Source: CATOSP01 sp965205385 (GTDB lineage Bacteria; Chloroflexota; Dehalococcoidia; Lucifugimonadales; UBA3495). Taken from it: a stretch of DNA of 64,000 nt. The stretch is taken from NCBI GenBank assembly GCA_965205385.1, contig CBDBGS010000007.1:992001-1056000 (forward strand). The letters are read 5' to 3'. This document shows positions 1 to 9,142 of this stretch, in pieces (the first letter of the stretch is position 1; the number at the start of each line of letters is the position of its first letter). The translations under genes were made by a program, and so were the position numbers. Below the pieces are notes generated by a model. It made no database searches. It had not been told where the DNA came from and saw nothing but the letters and a program-made list of their open reading frames with translations.

Positions 1-570
1 CATCGCCTCGCTCAACGCCTCGATGTTGGCGGCGACGCATATCTGGTTGGCGAGCTTGGTTACGCCGCCTGCGCCGACCTCGCCCGTGAGCACCACGTTG
101 GTTCCCATGGTCTTGAGGAGGTCGAAGTGCTTGTCGAAGACCTCTTGCTTGCCGCCAACCATGATGGCCAGGGTGGCGTTGATCGCGCCGGGTTCGCCGC
201 CGCTGACAGGGGCGTCCAGCATCTCCACGCCCTTCGTGGCGCATTCGGCCGCGATCTTCTGGGAGACCAGCGGGGCGATTGAGCTCATGTCGATGACCAC
301 CGAGCCGGGACGCGCGCCCTCCAGCACTCCATTGCCGCCAAGGATGGCCGCTTCCGAATCGGCTGAATCTGGGACCATCGTAATGATGGTGTTCACGCTT
401 TCGGCCACTTCCTTGTTGGAAGACGCGCCGGTGGCTCCTTCGGTGACCAATTCTTCGACGGGCTCGCCCACGATGTCGTAGACGGTCAGCGAGTAACCGG
501 CTTTGAGCAGGTTCTTCGCCATCGGTTTTCCCATAATTCCGAGGCCGATGAATCCTATGTGTTCGGGCAT
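1..570 (-). CDS. 2-hydroxy-3-oxopropionate reductase / 3-hydroxyisobutyrate dehydrogenase family, C-terminus cut by window edge
   Basis: Cytosolic NAD(P)-dependent beta-hydroxyacid dehydrogenase; the family reduces tartronate semialdehyde to glycerate or oxidises 3-hydroxyisobutyrate. The 190 visible residues begin with a Rossmann motif, GFIGLGIMG at residues 6-14. The family substrate loop DAPVSGGEPGA lies at 119-129 and the catalytic lysine is K172 in GGVTKLANQ. The start is ATG at 570, preceded by a good ribosome binding site (GGAG, 7 nt upstream). The frame is open to base 1, so about 100 C-terminal residues of a normal ~290-residue protein are missing. Motifs fit the tartronate semialdehyde reductase branch slightly better than MmsB, but the exact substrate cannot be set from this fragment. 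Confidence 0.9.
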   Translation of the reverse strand, partial: MPEHIGFIGLGIMGKPMAKNLLKAGYSLTVYDIVGEPVEELVTEGATGASSNKEVAESVNTIITMVPDSADSEAAILGGNGVLEGARPGSVVIDMSSIAPLVSQKIAAECATKGVEMLDAPVSGGEPGAINATLAIMVGGKQEVFDKHFDLLKTMGTNVVLTGEVGAGGVTKLANQICVAANIEALSEAM

Positions 571-702
571 GTTCTCTTCTCCTTGACATGGTCGGTAACC
601 GCCCTGTGCGGTCGGATGCCACTCTATCATACAAGGGGCGGTGGGGCCAGACAGTCCCATTAGTAACAGTTCAGACTCGATGTGTCCTTCCTACTCCAAG
701 CT

Positions 703-800
703 CGTCATTCCGGGCTTGACCCGGAATCCAGAAACCCTTGTAACCAGCGACCTTCACTATCATTGGCATTTCTGGATTCCCGCCTGCGCGGGAATGACGG
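703..800. repeat. Imperfect palindromic repeat of the CGTCATTCC…GGAATGACG type
   Basis: The left arm starts CGTCATTCCGGG and reads on to GGAATCCAGAAA. The right arm mirrors it as TTTCTGGATTCCC…GGGAATGACGG. Arms of about 32 bp flank a ~35 bp spacer, so the RNA would fold into a long hairpin. Intergenic palindromes of this kind are widespread in bacterial genomes and are non-autonomous. It sits in the 412-bp gap 571-982, which otherwise shows no gene. A short extra piece (GGGGGAATGACGG) follows at 805-817. Confidence 0.75.
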
Positions 801-982
801 ATTGCGGGGGAATGACGGATTTCGGGGGCGGGACATGCTATGAGGATTATCACAGAGATGACCGATGTGAGATTCAGCCAATCCGCCTCATCGAGTCTGA
901 ACAGTCACTTCCATTGTGCTATGCTGGCCTTGGGCTTATCATGGCGGTTAATTCCACAGACGCGCCAACGAGGGGATGAGGA

Positions 983-1933
983 TTGTCTGAGGGAAAGGGC
1001 AGGACGGCCCTGGTGACAGGGGGAGCGGGGTTTATCGGGTCCCATCTGGTAGACCGGTTACTCACGCTGGGCTACCGGGTGGTGGTGCTGGACAACTTGA
1101 GCGCCGGGAAGCTGAGGAACGTGAATCCGGCGGCCAAATTTCACCACGGGGATATCACCGACCGCTCGGTCACCGAGGTGATCCACCGGGAGCAACCGGA
1201 GTTGGTTTTTCACCTCGCGGCCCAGGCCAGCGTACCCGCTTCCACCAAGGACCCCATACTGGACGCAAACGTCAATGTTGGGGGAACGCTCCGGCTGCTA
1301 GAGGCGGCGCGTCTCTACGGCATCGACAAGTTTATCTACTCTTCCACCGGAGGCGCGCTCTACGGCGATCCGGAGTCCAATCCATGCCTTGAGGACCATG
1401 CCATAGAACCGATTTCGCCCTATGGGACATCCAAATATGTGGCGGAACTCTACCTGGAGCTTTATCATAGGCTCTACCAGCTAAACTACACCATACTGCG
1501 CTACGGCAACGTTTACGGGCCGCGCCAGGACCCCAGCGGCGAGTCGGGCGTCGTGGCAATTTTCTCCCAGACTATGCTGGAGGGAAGACAGCCCACCATT
1601 TTCGGCGACGGCAGCCATGCCCGCGATTACGTGTACGTGGACGACGTGGTCGACGCCAACCTCTGCGCCATAGAACGGGGTGACTCCCAGGCGTTTAACA
1701 TCGGCTCCGGGGAAATGACCAGCGTCAACCAGGTCTTTGAGTCGCTGAAGAGCATAATTGGCTACCGGTGGGGGCCGGAACATGGCCCATCAAGGCCAGG
1801 GGACGTGTTCAGGATCAGTCTCGATTCAGCCAGAGCGGCCAAAGAGTTGGGTTGGCGGCCATCGACCAGTCTGGACGACGGGTTGCGCCAGACAGTAGAA
1901 TACTTCCGTAGTGGGGTCCGGGCTGGAGGATAG
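983..1933 (+). CDS. NAD-dependent epimerase/dehydratase, UDP-glucose 4-epimerase-like
   Basis: Extended short-chain dehydrogenase acting on nucleotide sugars in the cytosol, 316 aa, full length. The N-terminal NAD motif TGGAGFIGS is at residues 12-20. The Ser-Ser-Thr segment YSSTGGALYGDP is at 119-130, and the catalytic pair is Y147 and K151 (YGTSK). The predicted start is TTG at 983, with AGGGG about 7 nt upstream; no ATG in frame precedes the Rossmann motif. It is followed 35 bp later by a thioredoxin reductase gene on the same strand, a weak functional link. GalE is the closest familiar enzyme, but UDP-glucuronate or UDP-GlcNAc epimerases share these motifs. Confidence 0.9.
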   Translation: MSEGKGRTALVTGGAGFIGSHLVDRLLTLGYRVVVLDNLSAGKLRNVNPAAKFHHGDITDRSVTEVIHREQPELVFHLAAQASVPASTKDPILDANVNVGGTLRLLEAARLYGIDKFIYSSTGGALYGDPESNPCLEDHAIEPISPYGTSKYVAELYLELYHRLYQLNYTILRYGNVYGPRQDPSGESGVVAIFSQTMLEGRQPTIFGDGSHARDYVYVDDVVDANLCAIERGDSQAFNIGSGEMTSVNQVFESLKSIIGYRWGPEHGPSRPGDVFRISLDSARAAKELGWRPSTSLDDGLRQTVEYFRSGVRAGG

Positions 1934-1968
1934 ACGACACCTAAGCATACAGGGGGCGTCCTTTCAAT

Positions 1969-2889
1969 ATGGAAGCGGAATTCGACACGATTATCCTCGG
2001 CGCAGGGGCCGCTGGCCTCGCCGCTGGGCTTTATACTACCCGGGCAATGCTCAAGACTCTTATCCTCGAGAGCCTGGGGCCTGGCGGGCAGTTGCTGATC
2101 ACAGATGAGATCGAGAACTACCCCGGATTCCCCAAAGGGGTGAAGGGTCCTGAGTTGGCCGTCGACATGGAAGCCCAGACCGTCCGCTTCGGGGCGCAGA
2201 TCGAGTACGCTGAAGTGGAGAGTCTGGATGGCTTGGACCATCCGGTGAAGCTGGTCCGCACCGACGATGGAGAATTCACCACCCGCTCCATCATCATCGC
2301 CACGGGCGGCGCCCACAACAAGCTGGGCGCACCAGGTGAAGACGAATATGCCGGCCGGGGCGTCTCCTACTGCGCCGTTTGCGATGGGAACTTCTTCCGT
2401 GGGCAGGATGTGGTGGTCATCGGTGGCGGCGACTCGGCGATCGACGAAGGTCTGTACCTCAGCGGCATCGTCAACTCGGTCACCGTGATCCACCGCCGTG
2501 ATGAGTTGCGGGCCACCAAGGTACTCCAGGAACGTGCGTTTGCCCGGCCCAACTTCAAGTTCCTCTGGAGCCACGTGGTTGAGCAGTTCGTTGGCAACGA
2601 AGCCCTGGAAGCCACGCGGGTCAAGGACCTCAAGAGCGAGGAGGTCTACGATTATCCTACAGCCGGAGCGTTCGTCTACGTGGGCTTCCATCCCCAGACC
2701 GACTATCTGAAGGGTCTGGTGGAGTTGGATCCGCTGGGCCACGTCTACACCGACATCCACATGCGGACAAAAGTCCCAGGGCTCTACGCCTGCGGCGACG
2801 CCAGGGCCGACTCCACCCGGCAGTTGGGCGCGGCCGTCGGTGACGGGATCACCGCGGCGTTGGCCGCCTACCACGACCTGAGCGAGTAG
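1969..2889 (+). CDS. trxB: Thioredoxin reductase
   Basis: NADPH- and FAD-dependent reductase of thioredoxin, 306 aa, the normal size for the low-molecular-weight class. The FAD dinucleotide motif GAGAAG is at residues 11-16. The redox-active disulfide CAVC is at 135-138 and the NADPH motif GGGDSA at 152-157. The C-terminal FAD contact (YACGDARADSTRQ) is present. The start is ATG 1969, with a G-rich stretch about 15 nt upstream. No thioredoxin gene is adjacent in this window. Confidence 0.95.
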   Translation: MEAEFDTIILGAGAAGLAAGLYTTRAMLKTLILESLGPGGQLLITDEIENYPGFPKGVKGPELAVDMEAQTVRFGAQIEYAEVESLDGLDHPVKLVRTDDGEFTTRSIIIATGGAHNKLGAPGEDEYAGRGVSYCAVCDGNFFRGQDVVVIGGGDSAIDEGLYLSGIVNSVTVIHRRDELRATKVLQERAFARPNFKFLWSHVVEQFVGNEALEATRVKDLKSEEVYDYPTAGAFVYVGFHPQTDYLKGLVELDPLGHVYTDIHMRTKVPGLYACGDARADSTRQLGAAVGDGITAALAAYHDLSE

Positions 2890-2901
2890 ACCGGCTGGAT
2901 A

Positions 2902-3639
2902 CTATCCGATAAGCTCCCGCCCCAGCAGCGACATGCTGCCTGCGATGACCAGGGTCACGACCGCGTAGCGGAATACGCGCTGGTCTATGAGCCGTACCAG
3001 GAAGTGCGCCACGATTAATCCCACGGTCAATGCGGGGACCAACACGCCGATGTTTGCCACCGTTTGTAGGTCCACCAGGCCCGACCACGCATAAAAGACA
3101 AACCCCGTCAGGTACGAGACCAGGAAGAAGAATGCCAACGTGGTGCGGACCGTTTGGGCGGGCCACTCCTGGGCAACGGCGTAAATCGCAACCACAGGAC
3201 CCCCGATGCTCAACGATGTAATGGACAGCGACGTGAGGAACCCGATCACCGGACCGGCAAACGGCCTTTTTACCATTGGCAACTGGATGTTAAACAAGGT
3301 GAGTACTCCCACCGCAAGGACCAATAACCCGATCAAGACGCGCAGGGCGGTGGGAGCAAAGTTGGCCAGCATCAGCACGCCGAAGGGTACTCCCACCATT
3401 CCCGCTACGGACATCGGCCCCACCAACTTCATCTGTAAGTGTTTACGAGTGCGAACTACGATGATCCCCACCAAGACGCCGATCAGCCCGTTGACGATCA
3501 CCACCCCCTCTTGAGGCTCCACGAACAGCAATAACACCGGAGCTACGACCAGGCCGCAGCCGAATCCCAGGGTGCCCATGACCGTCGCGCCCACGACCAC
3601 GATGAACAGGACGATGGCGAGTTCCATGCCAGTAAGCAA
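2902..3639 (-). CDS. Sulfite exporter TauE/SafE family membrane protein
   Basis: Polytopic inner-membrane permease, 245 aa, of the TauE/SafE (DUF81) family, which exports sulfite, sulfoacetate or related organosulfur anions. The protein is almost entirely hydrophobic helices separated by short loops, with glycine/proline motifs such as GFGCGLVVAPVLL near the N-terminus and GFLTSLSITSLSIGGP mid-protein. It reads convergently towards trxB, with only 12 bp between the stops. The TTG at 3639 has GGAG 6 nt upstream, so it is preferred over the internal ATG at 3627. The exact substrate is unknown. Confidence 0.85.
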   Translation of the reverse strand: MLTGMELAIVLFIVVVGATVMGTLGFGCGLVVAPVLLLFVEPQEGVVIVNGLIGVLVGIIVVRTRKHLQMKLVGPMSVAGMVGVPFGVLMLANFAPTALRVLIGLLVLAVGVLTLFNIQLPMVKRPFAGPVIGFLTSLSITSLSIGGPVVAIYAVAQEWPAQTVRTTLAFFFLVSYLTGFVFYAWSGLVDLQTVANIGVLVPALTVGLIVAHFLVRLIDQRVFRYAVVTLVIAGSMSLLGRELIG

Positions 3640-3690
3640 ACATTTCTCCAGGGGGAGTCCTTAGCTGAATGAAGGGGAGGAGGGCCGAGT

Positions 3691-4704
3691 CTAAGAGCCG
3701 ATGTTGAAGACTCCCCTTTGAGCGGCGAGGGTTAACGCCGCGTCAACCTGGACCACGGGAGGCCCGCTGCGCCGGACCTCGATCTCGATGGACTGACCCA
3801 TGTTGACACTGAAGGCGCGTTCGCCGTCCAGAGCCACCGTGCAGTTGCGCGACTCTACGGATACGCGCTCCCCCGTAGCCAGCGCTCGCCAGTTGGCTAT
3901 CGGGACGCGGGATATGATCCCCGGGGCTATGGGCGCCAGCACCGAGGTGGCGCTAGAGTCTCTCCCGGCGTCCGCCGTGCCGGAGCCTATGCAGTAGTAG
4001 AGGCCGCCGTCATCCGCCATTGACAAAGGCTGTAGGCGCGCCCCAACTGACGATAGCCCGATGGAACTCGGCTCGGCCCTGGTCAGGAAGACTTCAAAAA
4101 TGGTGCTCATGTCCCAAATAGCCCGCGTTGCGACAAACCTCTCCCTGGAAAGGGCCACGTCCACCAGCGCCATATCGCGGAACTCACCATCGACGTAAAC
4201 ATGCACCGTTTTACTGGTCTGAGCTACGTGCTCCAGAGGAACTTCCCCCCGCGCTACGAGTCCGGCTGCTAGCCCGGCCAGAGTGCCTTCAATCATCACG
4301 GGGAAAACATTGTTGGTGCCGGTGGAGATGGCTACCATGGGTATGGAGCAGCTTCCGCTGGCCACTGCCCGGTTGGTCCCGTCGCCTCCCAGGGTTATCA
4401 GCGCTTCGACACCCGCCTTCTCCATGAGGCCGGCGGCCCGGACGGTGTCCCCTTCCGTGTAGTAGGCGGGCATTTCCAGTAGGTCCAGCTTCAGGCTGAG
4501 TTGCCGGTCGTCCCTGGCCCGCATAACCAGTTGGGAACTGTCTGGCATCGCAACTACGTGGTCGATCCCCACGGCTTCCAGGCCCAGCAGCGCCCTTTTT
4601 ACGATGTTTACCTTTTCCCAGTCGGGCACGACGCGGCCTTGGGCTACCAGCCTGCGGATATCCTTACTGGCCGCGGGGTTGGCGATGATTCCGACAAGCG
4701 GCAA
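3691..4704 (-). CDS. ATP-NAD kinase family protein (AcoX-like)
   Basis: Cytosolic member of the NAD kinase/diacylglycerol kinase fold, 337 aa. The nucleotide-phosphate loop LGGDGTNRA begins at residue 105 (GGDGT at 106-110) and is followed by STGTNNVFP, the second family signature. It opens with VGIIANPAASKD, as in AcoX-like proteins. AcoX genes often sit next to acetoin or 2-oxoacid dehydrogenases; none is nearby. The start is TTG 4704 with GGGAG about 8 nt upstream. The gene is divergent from the amidase gene, separated by 94 bp. Whether it phosphorylates NAD or another substrate cannot be told. Confidence 0.8.
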   Translation of the reverse strand: MPLVGIIANPAASKDIRRLVAQGRVVPDWEKVNIVKRALLGLEAVGIDHVVAMPDSSQLVMRARDDRQLSLKLDLLEMPAYYTEGDTVRAAGLMEKAGVEALITLGGDGTNRAVASGSCSIPMVAISTGTNNVFPVMIEGTLAGLAAGLVARGEVPLEHVAQTSKTVHVYVDGEFRDMALVDVALSRERFVATRAIWDMSTIFEVFLTRAEPSSIGLSSVGARLQPLSMADDGGLYYCIGSGTADAGRDSSATSVLAPIAPGIISRVPIANWRALATGERVSVESRNCTVALDGERAFSVNMGQSIEIEVRRSGPPVVQVDAALTLAAQRGVFNIGS

Positions 4705-4798
4705 CTGTATACTCCCATGAGCGGTGGTGGACCGCCGTGCTGGCTGATACCGGCTGATATAATAAGCGGGATTCTAGACAGGGAGACGACAACCGTCA

Positions 4799-6214
4799 AT
4801 GGAGACTGAACTTGCTTTCGCCTCCGCCACAGAGCTGAGGCGGCTTATCGACACCAAAGAAGTGTCCATAGTGGAGTTGGTGGAGCTCTTCTACCGCCGG
4901 ATAGAAGAACATAACCCCAAGTTGAACGCCTATCTCGCATTGTGCGCCGACCAGGCAATGGCAGAAGCCAGGGCGGCCCAGGAAGCGGTCCAGAGAGGAG
5001 AGGCCTTGGGGCCGTTGCACGGCATCCCAATCTCAATCAAAGACCTTGAGATGACCAAGGGAATTCCAACCACGCTGGGGTCGGCGGCGTTTGCGGACCG
5101 GACGCCAGATGTTGATTCGGTGGTGGTCGAACGGGTCCGGAATGCGGGGGCGATCGTGCTGGGTAAGACCAACACTCCCGAATTCGGGCTTTCGGGCACC
5201 ACGGAGAACAAGCTGGGAGACGCCTGCCGAAACCCCTGGAACACAGAGCGCACGCCAGGCGGTTCCAGCGGCGGCGCGGCGTCGGCTCTCGCGTCTGGGC
5301 TCTGCACCCTGGCCACCGGCAGCGACGGAGGCGGGTCCATCAGGATACCAGCCAGCTTCAGCGGAATATTCGGCATCAAGCCGTCCCAGGGCCGAGTGCC
5401 CCGCTACGGTGGGTATGGCCGTCCTTCCGCCAACCACTTCTCGCAGTCCGGACCCATGTCGCGCACGGTGGCCGACACCGGGTTGTTGCTTCAAGCGCTC
5501 GCCGGGCCGGACGCCAGGGATGTGACATCCATTAAGAGCGCGCCACCGGACTTTTCCAGCGGCCTGAGTGATGGGGTTGCCGGGATGCGGATTGGCTGGA
5601 GTCCGGACCTGGGGTATGCGGGCGTGGACCCCGATGTCCTCAACGTTACTCAGGGCGCAGTGCAGGTCTTTCAGGAGTTGGGAGCCCAGGTGGAGGAAGC
5701 TGGGATCGTCATCGAGGACCCATTCGAGGCTTTTTGGACCGTGTTCTCCACGGCGTCGTACACTTCTTACGGCCATTTGATTGAGGAACGGTGGGAGGAC
5801 TTCACCTATTACGGGCAGCGGACATTCGAGTACGGCGCGACGGTTACGGGTCCGGACCTTTCCAGGGCGTTGTTGAGAGTGGACCGGCTACGACGGCAGA
5901 TGGAATATCTCTTCGACGAGTTCGACCTATTGGTCACACCAACCATGGCAGTGCCGGCGTTCCCCATAGAACAGCGGCCATCGGTCATCGGAGGTAAGGA
6001 AGTTGACCCCTTCTGGGGATTCCTGCCGTTCACTTTCCCGATCAACATGACGGGACAGACGGCGTCCAGCGTACCGTGCGGGTTTTCGGCGGATGGTATG
6101 CCCATCGGCCTGCACATAATCGGGCCGCATGGTTCGGAAGCGCGGGTCTTACAGGCGTCGGCGGCGTTCGAGGGGGCGAGGCCCTGGGCGCACTACCGGC
6201 CGCCGGTGTCATAA
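4799..6214 (+). CDS. Amidase signature family enzyme
   Basis: Ser-Ser-Lys amidohydrolase, 471 aa, full length. The catalytic lysine is K81 (GIPISIKD), the cis-serine is in GGSSGG at residues 154-159 (S156), and the nucleophile is S180 in DGGGSIRIPAS. This spacing matches GatA closely. GatA also needs gatB and gatC, which are absent here, so a catabolic amidase acting on small amides is more likely. The ATG at 4799 has GGGAG about 10 nt upstream. The gene stands alone, divergent from the NAD-kinase-like gene. Confidence 0.9.
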   Translation: METELAFASATELRRLIDTKEVSIVELVELFYRRIEEHNPKLNAYLALCADQAMAEARAAQEAVQRGEALGPLHGIPISIKDLEMTKGIPTTLGSAAFADRTPDVDSVVVERVRNAGAIVLGKTNTPEFGLSGTTENKLGDACRNPWNTERTPGGSSGGAASALASGLCTLATGSDGGGSIRIPASFSGIFGIKPSQGRVPRYGGYGRPSANHFSQSGPMSRTVADTGLLLQALAGPDARDVTSIKSAPPDFSSGLSDGVAGMRIGWSPDLGYAGVDPDVLNVTQGAVQVFQELGAQVEEAGIVIEDPFEAFWTVFSTASYTSYGHLIEERWEDFTYYGQRTFEYGATVTGPDLSRALLRVDRLRRQMEYLFDEFDLLVTPTMAVPAFPIEQRPSVIGGKEVDPFWGFLPFTFPINMTGQTASSVPCGFSADGMPIGLHIIGPHGSEARVLQASAAFEGARPWAHYRPPVS

Positions 6215-6243
6215 GGGGAGAATCGAGACCCGGAATGGCCCTA

Positions 6244-6861
6244 TCAAAATGTCAAAGACGTGAACACCGAAAAAAGAAGGTTTAGCCCGACCCGGTCTGT
6301 TCCATTCCCTCTCGTGACGGGGGAGGGTCGTTGAATGGAAGGCTGTTCGCTATCGCTACTTCGCGCCTCCTGTTCCACGACTCCCACGCCGTTTGCACTT
6401 CCTGTTGGCCCTCCTGTTGGCCCTCCTGTCGGGTCGGCCTCCTGTCGGCCTTCCTGTCGGCCTTCCTGTCGGCCTTCCTGTCGGCCCTCCTGTCGGCCTT
6501 CCTGTCGGCCTTCCTGTCGGCCCTCCTGTCGGCCCTCCTGTCGGCCTTCCTGTCGGCCTTCCTCTCGAAGCTTATTCAAACGGGTTTCCGCCGCAATCCT
6601 TCTTTGTCGGGCCTCCTCCTCGAGTTTCCGTTTCAACATTGCTGCAAGTACCATAACATACCGTCCTATCTCCCATGTGAGTGCCGCCGAAAGGCCAATT
6701 CCGATGGAACCATTCGTGACGTTGGCCAACATGGGAATTACGATCTTAGCATTCCAGCCCTCCAGACTCCAAACTGCAGTTAAACACAGGACAGCGAATG
6801 CACAGACGTAGAATGCGCAGTACAGGATCCATGTGCTGAAGGTGTGTTCGGGTACGTTCAC
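6244..6861 (-). CDS. Membrane protein with EGRQ tandem repeats
   Basis: Unrecognised 205-aa protein. Residues ~10-75 form two or three hydrophobic helices. A charged segment (MLKRKLEEEARQRRIAAE) follows, and then about ten exact EGRQ tetrapeptides, ending in PTGG repeats and a low-complexity tail. The 12-bp DNA unit encoding EGRQ spans roughly 6430-6560. It is nearly perfect, differing only by T/C changes, so repeat number is probably variable. The predicted start is GTG 6861. Similar (E/R/Q/G)-rich coiled tails occur at the ends of unrelated bacterial proteins, so they do not reveal function. No homologue is recognised. Confidence 0.55.
   Translation of the reverse strand: MNVPEHTFSTWILYCAFYVCAFAVLCLTAVWSLEGWNAKIVIPMLANVTNGSIGIGLSAALTWEIGRYVMVLAAMLKRKLEEEARQRRIAAETRLNKLREEGRQEGRQEGRQEGRQEGRQEGRQEGRQEGRQEGRQEGRQEADPTGGPTGGPTGSANGVGVVEQEARSSDSEQPSIQRPSPVTRGNGTDRVGLNLLFSVFTSLTF
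6430..6560. repeat. 12-bp tandem repeat inside the EGRQ protein gene
   Basis: About ten head-to-tail copies of a 12-bp unit (plus strand CTGTCGGCCTTC or CTGTCGGCCCTC). The unit length is a multiple of three, so copy-number changes keep the frame. The preceding GGCCCTCCTGTT copies near 6406-6430 belong to a diverged version coding PTGG. Confidence 0.9.
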
Positions 6862-7003
6862 GCTTGTCGCGGGGCTTAATCGCGTGCCTAGATGTAATCT
6901 CTAGGGGGCTTCATCCTAGTCTATCCGCCATTAAAAGTATACCTTATCCAGGCGTCCGGGCGAGTGTCGGGCGCAAGGCTAACAGTCGAAAGGAGGCCGT
7001 AGA

Positions 7004-7924
7004 ATGATGGAACGCGACGTCGTTGGTTATGGTAAGAACGTGCCGCAGGTACGATGGCCCGGTGATGCCCGGATCGCCGTATCCATGGTGGTGAACTACG
7101 AGGAAGGGGCGGAGTACTCCACATTGGATGGCGACTCGCACCACGAAACAAACGGCGAAGTCCCATCTCCGGTGCCTTCGGGCGACCGGGACCTGAATAA
7201 CGAGTCCTTCTTCGAGTACGGCAGCCGGGTGGGGGTCTGGCGTTTAATGGACCTTCTGGACCGGCATGAGGTACCGGCCACGTTCTTCTGCTGTGCCCTG
7301 GCCATGGAGCGCAACCCGGAGGTGGCAGGTGAGATCGTATCCCGAGGGCACGAAGTCTGCGGCCACGGCTACCGTTGGGAAGAGTCCCATTTGATGGACC
7401 GGGAGGCGGAGCGCGATTCCATCGCCAAGACCATCGCCTCCTTGAAGGAGACCACCGGGGTCCGGCCCCTGGGCTGGTTCACCAGGTACGGACCCAGCGT
7501 CAACACCCGGGACCTTGTGGTAGAGGAGGGAGGGTTCGTTTACGACAGCGCCGGGTTAAACGATGACTTGCCCTACTACGTGACAGTCCAAGAGAAGCCG
7601 TGGCTGGTGGTGCCATACAGCATGGAGACAAACGACGCCAGATTTTGGCGCGGCGGGCTGGTCAGCGTTGGCGATTTCTACGAATACCTGAAGGAGACGT
7701 TTGACTGTCTATATGAAGAAGGCGAGACTCATCCCAAGATGATGTCGGTGGGGCTGCACTGCCGGATCGCGGGCCGACCCGCGCGTTCCAGGGCGGTTGC
7801 GCGATTTCTGGAATATGCGAAGAGGCACGAACGGGTCTGGTTCCCACGCAGGATAGACATCGCCCGCTGGTGGTTGACGCATTATGGTGTCGAAGGATCG
7901 GTGGAGCCGCCGCCCGAGGGATAG
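7004..7924 (+). CDS. Polysaccharide deacetylase family protein, PuuE-like (putative allantoinase)
   Basis: 306-aa NodB-homology protein. It has the N-terminal extension and the HEVCGHGYRW motif typical of the PuuE/cytosine-rich branch, some members of which hydrolyse allantoin in purine catabolism. Other family landmarks are VNYEEGAEYS near residue 30, PATFFCCALAMER near 90 and RFWRGG near 210. There is no signal peptide, so it is probably cytosolic, unlike true chitin/xylan deacetylases. A strong ribosome binding site (AAAGGAGG) precedes ATG 7004. A convergent class V aminotransferase follows, and some members of that family act on ureidoglycine. The pathway link is an inference. Confidence 0.75.
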   Translation: MMERDVVGYGKNVPQVRWPGDARIAVSMVVNYEEGAEYSTLDGDSHHETNGEVPSPVPSGDRDLNNESFFEYGSRVGVWRLMDLLDRHEVPATFFCCALAMERNPEVAGEIVSRGHEVCGHGYRWEESHLMDREAERDSIAKTIASLKETTGVRPLGWFTRYGPSVNTRDLVVEEGGFVYDSAGLNDDLPYYVTVQEKPWLVVPYSMETNDARFWRGGLVSVGDFYEYLKETFDCLYEEGETHPKMMSVGLHCRIAGRPARSRAVARFLEYAKRHERVWFPRRIDIARWWLTHYGVEGSVEPPPEG

Positions 7925-7940
7925 CGCTGGTCCGAGCCGG

Positions 7941-9110
7941 CTAGGACCCCCCGGCCTTCTGCCGGACAGCGCCGATCAGTCTGTCAACTTCATCTTCGGT
8001 GTTGAAGAAATGCAGCGATGCGCGGACCCCGGGGGGATACGCGACACGGCGGGCCGCGATGCGATGTTCATCCCACAGATAGGACACCACTTCGGCGGGC
8101 TCGACTCCGTCTATGGAAAAGGAGACCAGTCCCGACGAGCCCTGCCGGTCCAGAGGTGAGAGCACGGTGACTCCGGGGGTCTCGCTCAAGGCTTCCTTCA
8201 GGGAAGCCGCTAGGTCAAGGTTGCGTTGCTCGATTGAATCCACACCCACGCTCTGGATGAATGAGACCGCCGCGAGCAGTCCCGCTTGCAGGGCGGAACT
8301 GCTGGAACTCACGTTGAACTTGTCCATCGACGTGGTGTTGGGCTCGAACTGGTCTGGCGCGTCATGGGGGAGCACCGCACCGCTAGAGACCGCCAACGGC
8401 TCAACCTGAGGGATTAACTCTTGCCGAATGTACAGGGCTCCCACACCCTCGGAGCCAAGCAACCATTTCTGCCCCGGTATGGAATAGAAGTCGCAGTCGA
8501 TCGCCTTCATGTCCAATTGAATGTGACCGGCGGTCTGCGCTCCGTCCAATAGCATCATGATGCCGCGGTCCTTGGTCATTCGGCGGATCTCTTCCACGGG
8601 TTGCCGCAGTCCAGATGAGTACTCGATGTGGCTGAGAAACACCAGCCGGGTTCGGTCGGTCAGCGCGTCTTCCAGCTTGGCCAGGATGTTCTCCCGGGGC
8701 TCGTCGGGCTCCAGATGGACTACCTTCAGAACCGCCCCGTTTCGGAGCTGCTTGAAGAAGCTTGGCACTAGGACCGAGCTGTGCTCCAAGTCGCATGAGA
8801 CGATCTCGTCTCCGGCGTGCCAGGAGAGGCCGTTCATCACCATGTTCAGGCCGTCGGTGGTGTTCTTGGTCAGGCAGACTTCATCGGGAGAGGCGTTCAG
8901 TAGACCCGCCACGGCCTGCCGCGCCTCGAGACGCAATGCGCGGCCACTTTCCGCTACGTCCGGACTTGCCCCGCCCCAGACCATCTCCAAGTCCAGCCGT
9001 CTCTTGATAGCGTCAACTACCGAGACCGGTGACGGGCCTGACCATCCCGTGTTCAGGTATGTCATGCGCTGGCATACTGGAATCTGTTGCCTGATTTCTG
9101 AAAGTTCCAT
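7941..9110 (-). CDS. Class V aminotransferase family protein
   Basis: PLP enzyme of the cysteine desulfurase/isopenicillin-N-epimerase-like superfamily, 389 aa. The PLP-binding lysine is in SIPGQKWLLGSEGVG. The aspartate that contacts the pyridine nitrogen is in LLDGAQTAGH, and LTKNTTDGLNMV holds the phosphate. The start is ATG 9110, with GGGAG about 8-10 nt upstream. A longer reading from 9140 has no ribosome binding site and would begin at the edge of a strong hairpin. It lies between a PuuE-like gene and a NIPSNAP gene. The substrate (sulfur, amino or ureido compound) is not assigned. Confidence 0.8.
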   Translation of the reverse strand: MELSEIRQQIPVCQRMTYLNTGWSGPSPVSVVDAIKRRLDLEMVWGGASPDVAESGRALRLEARQAVAGLLNASPDEVCLTKNTTDGLNMVMNGLSWHAGDEIVSCDLEHSSVLVPSFFKQLRNGAVLKVVHLEPDEPRENILAKLEDALTDRTRLVFLSHIEYSSGLRQPVEEIRRMTKDRGIMMLLDGAQTAGHIQLDMKAIDCDFYSIPGQKWLLGSEGVGALYIRQELIPQVEPLAVSSGAVLPHDAPDQFEPNTTSMDKFNVSSSSSALQAGLLAAVSFIQSVGVDSIEQRNLDLAASLKEALSETPGVTVLSPLDRQGSSGLVSFSIDGVEPAEVVSYLWDEHRIAARRVAYPPGVRASLHFFNTEDEVDRLIGAVRQKAGGS

Positions 9111-9142
9111 CGACGGCGCCGCTCCCGTGAAGTGTTGCATAA

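Noticed and set aside
6430..6560. CRISPR array
   Set aside because: The repeat is contiguous with no spacers and encodes EGRQ in frame.
6331..6811. Plus-strand ORFs of repeated CRPS or LSAF residues
   Set aside because: They only translate the 12-bp repeat in other frames; the minus-strand frame alone has membrane helices outside the repeat.
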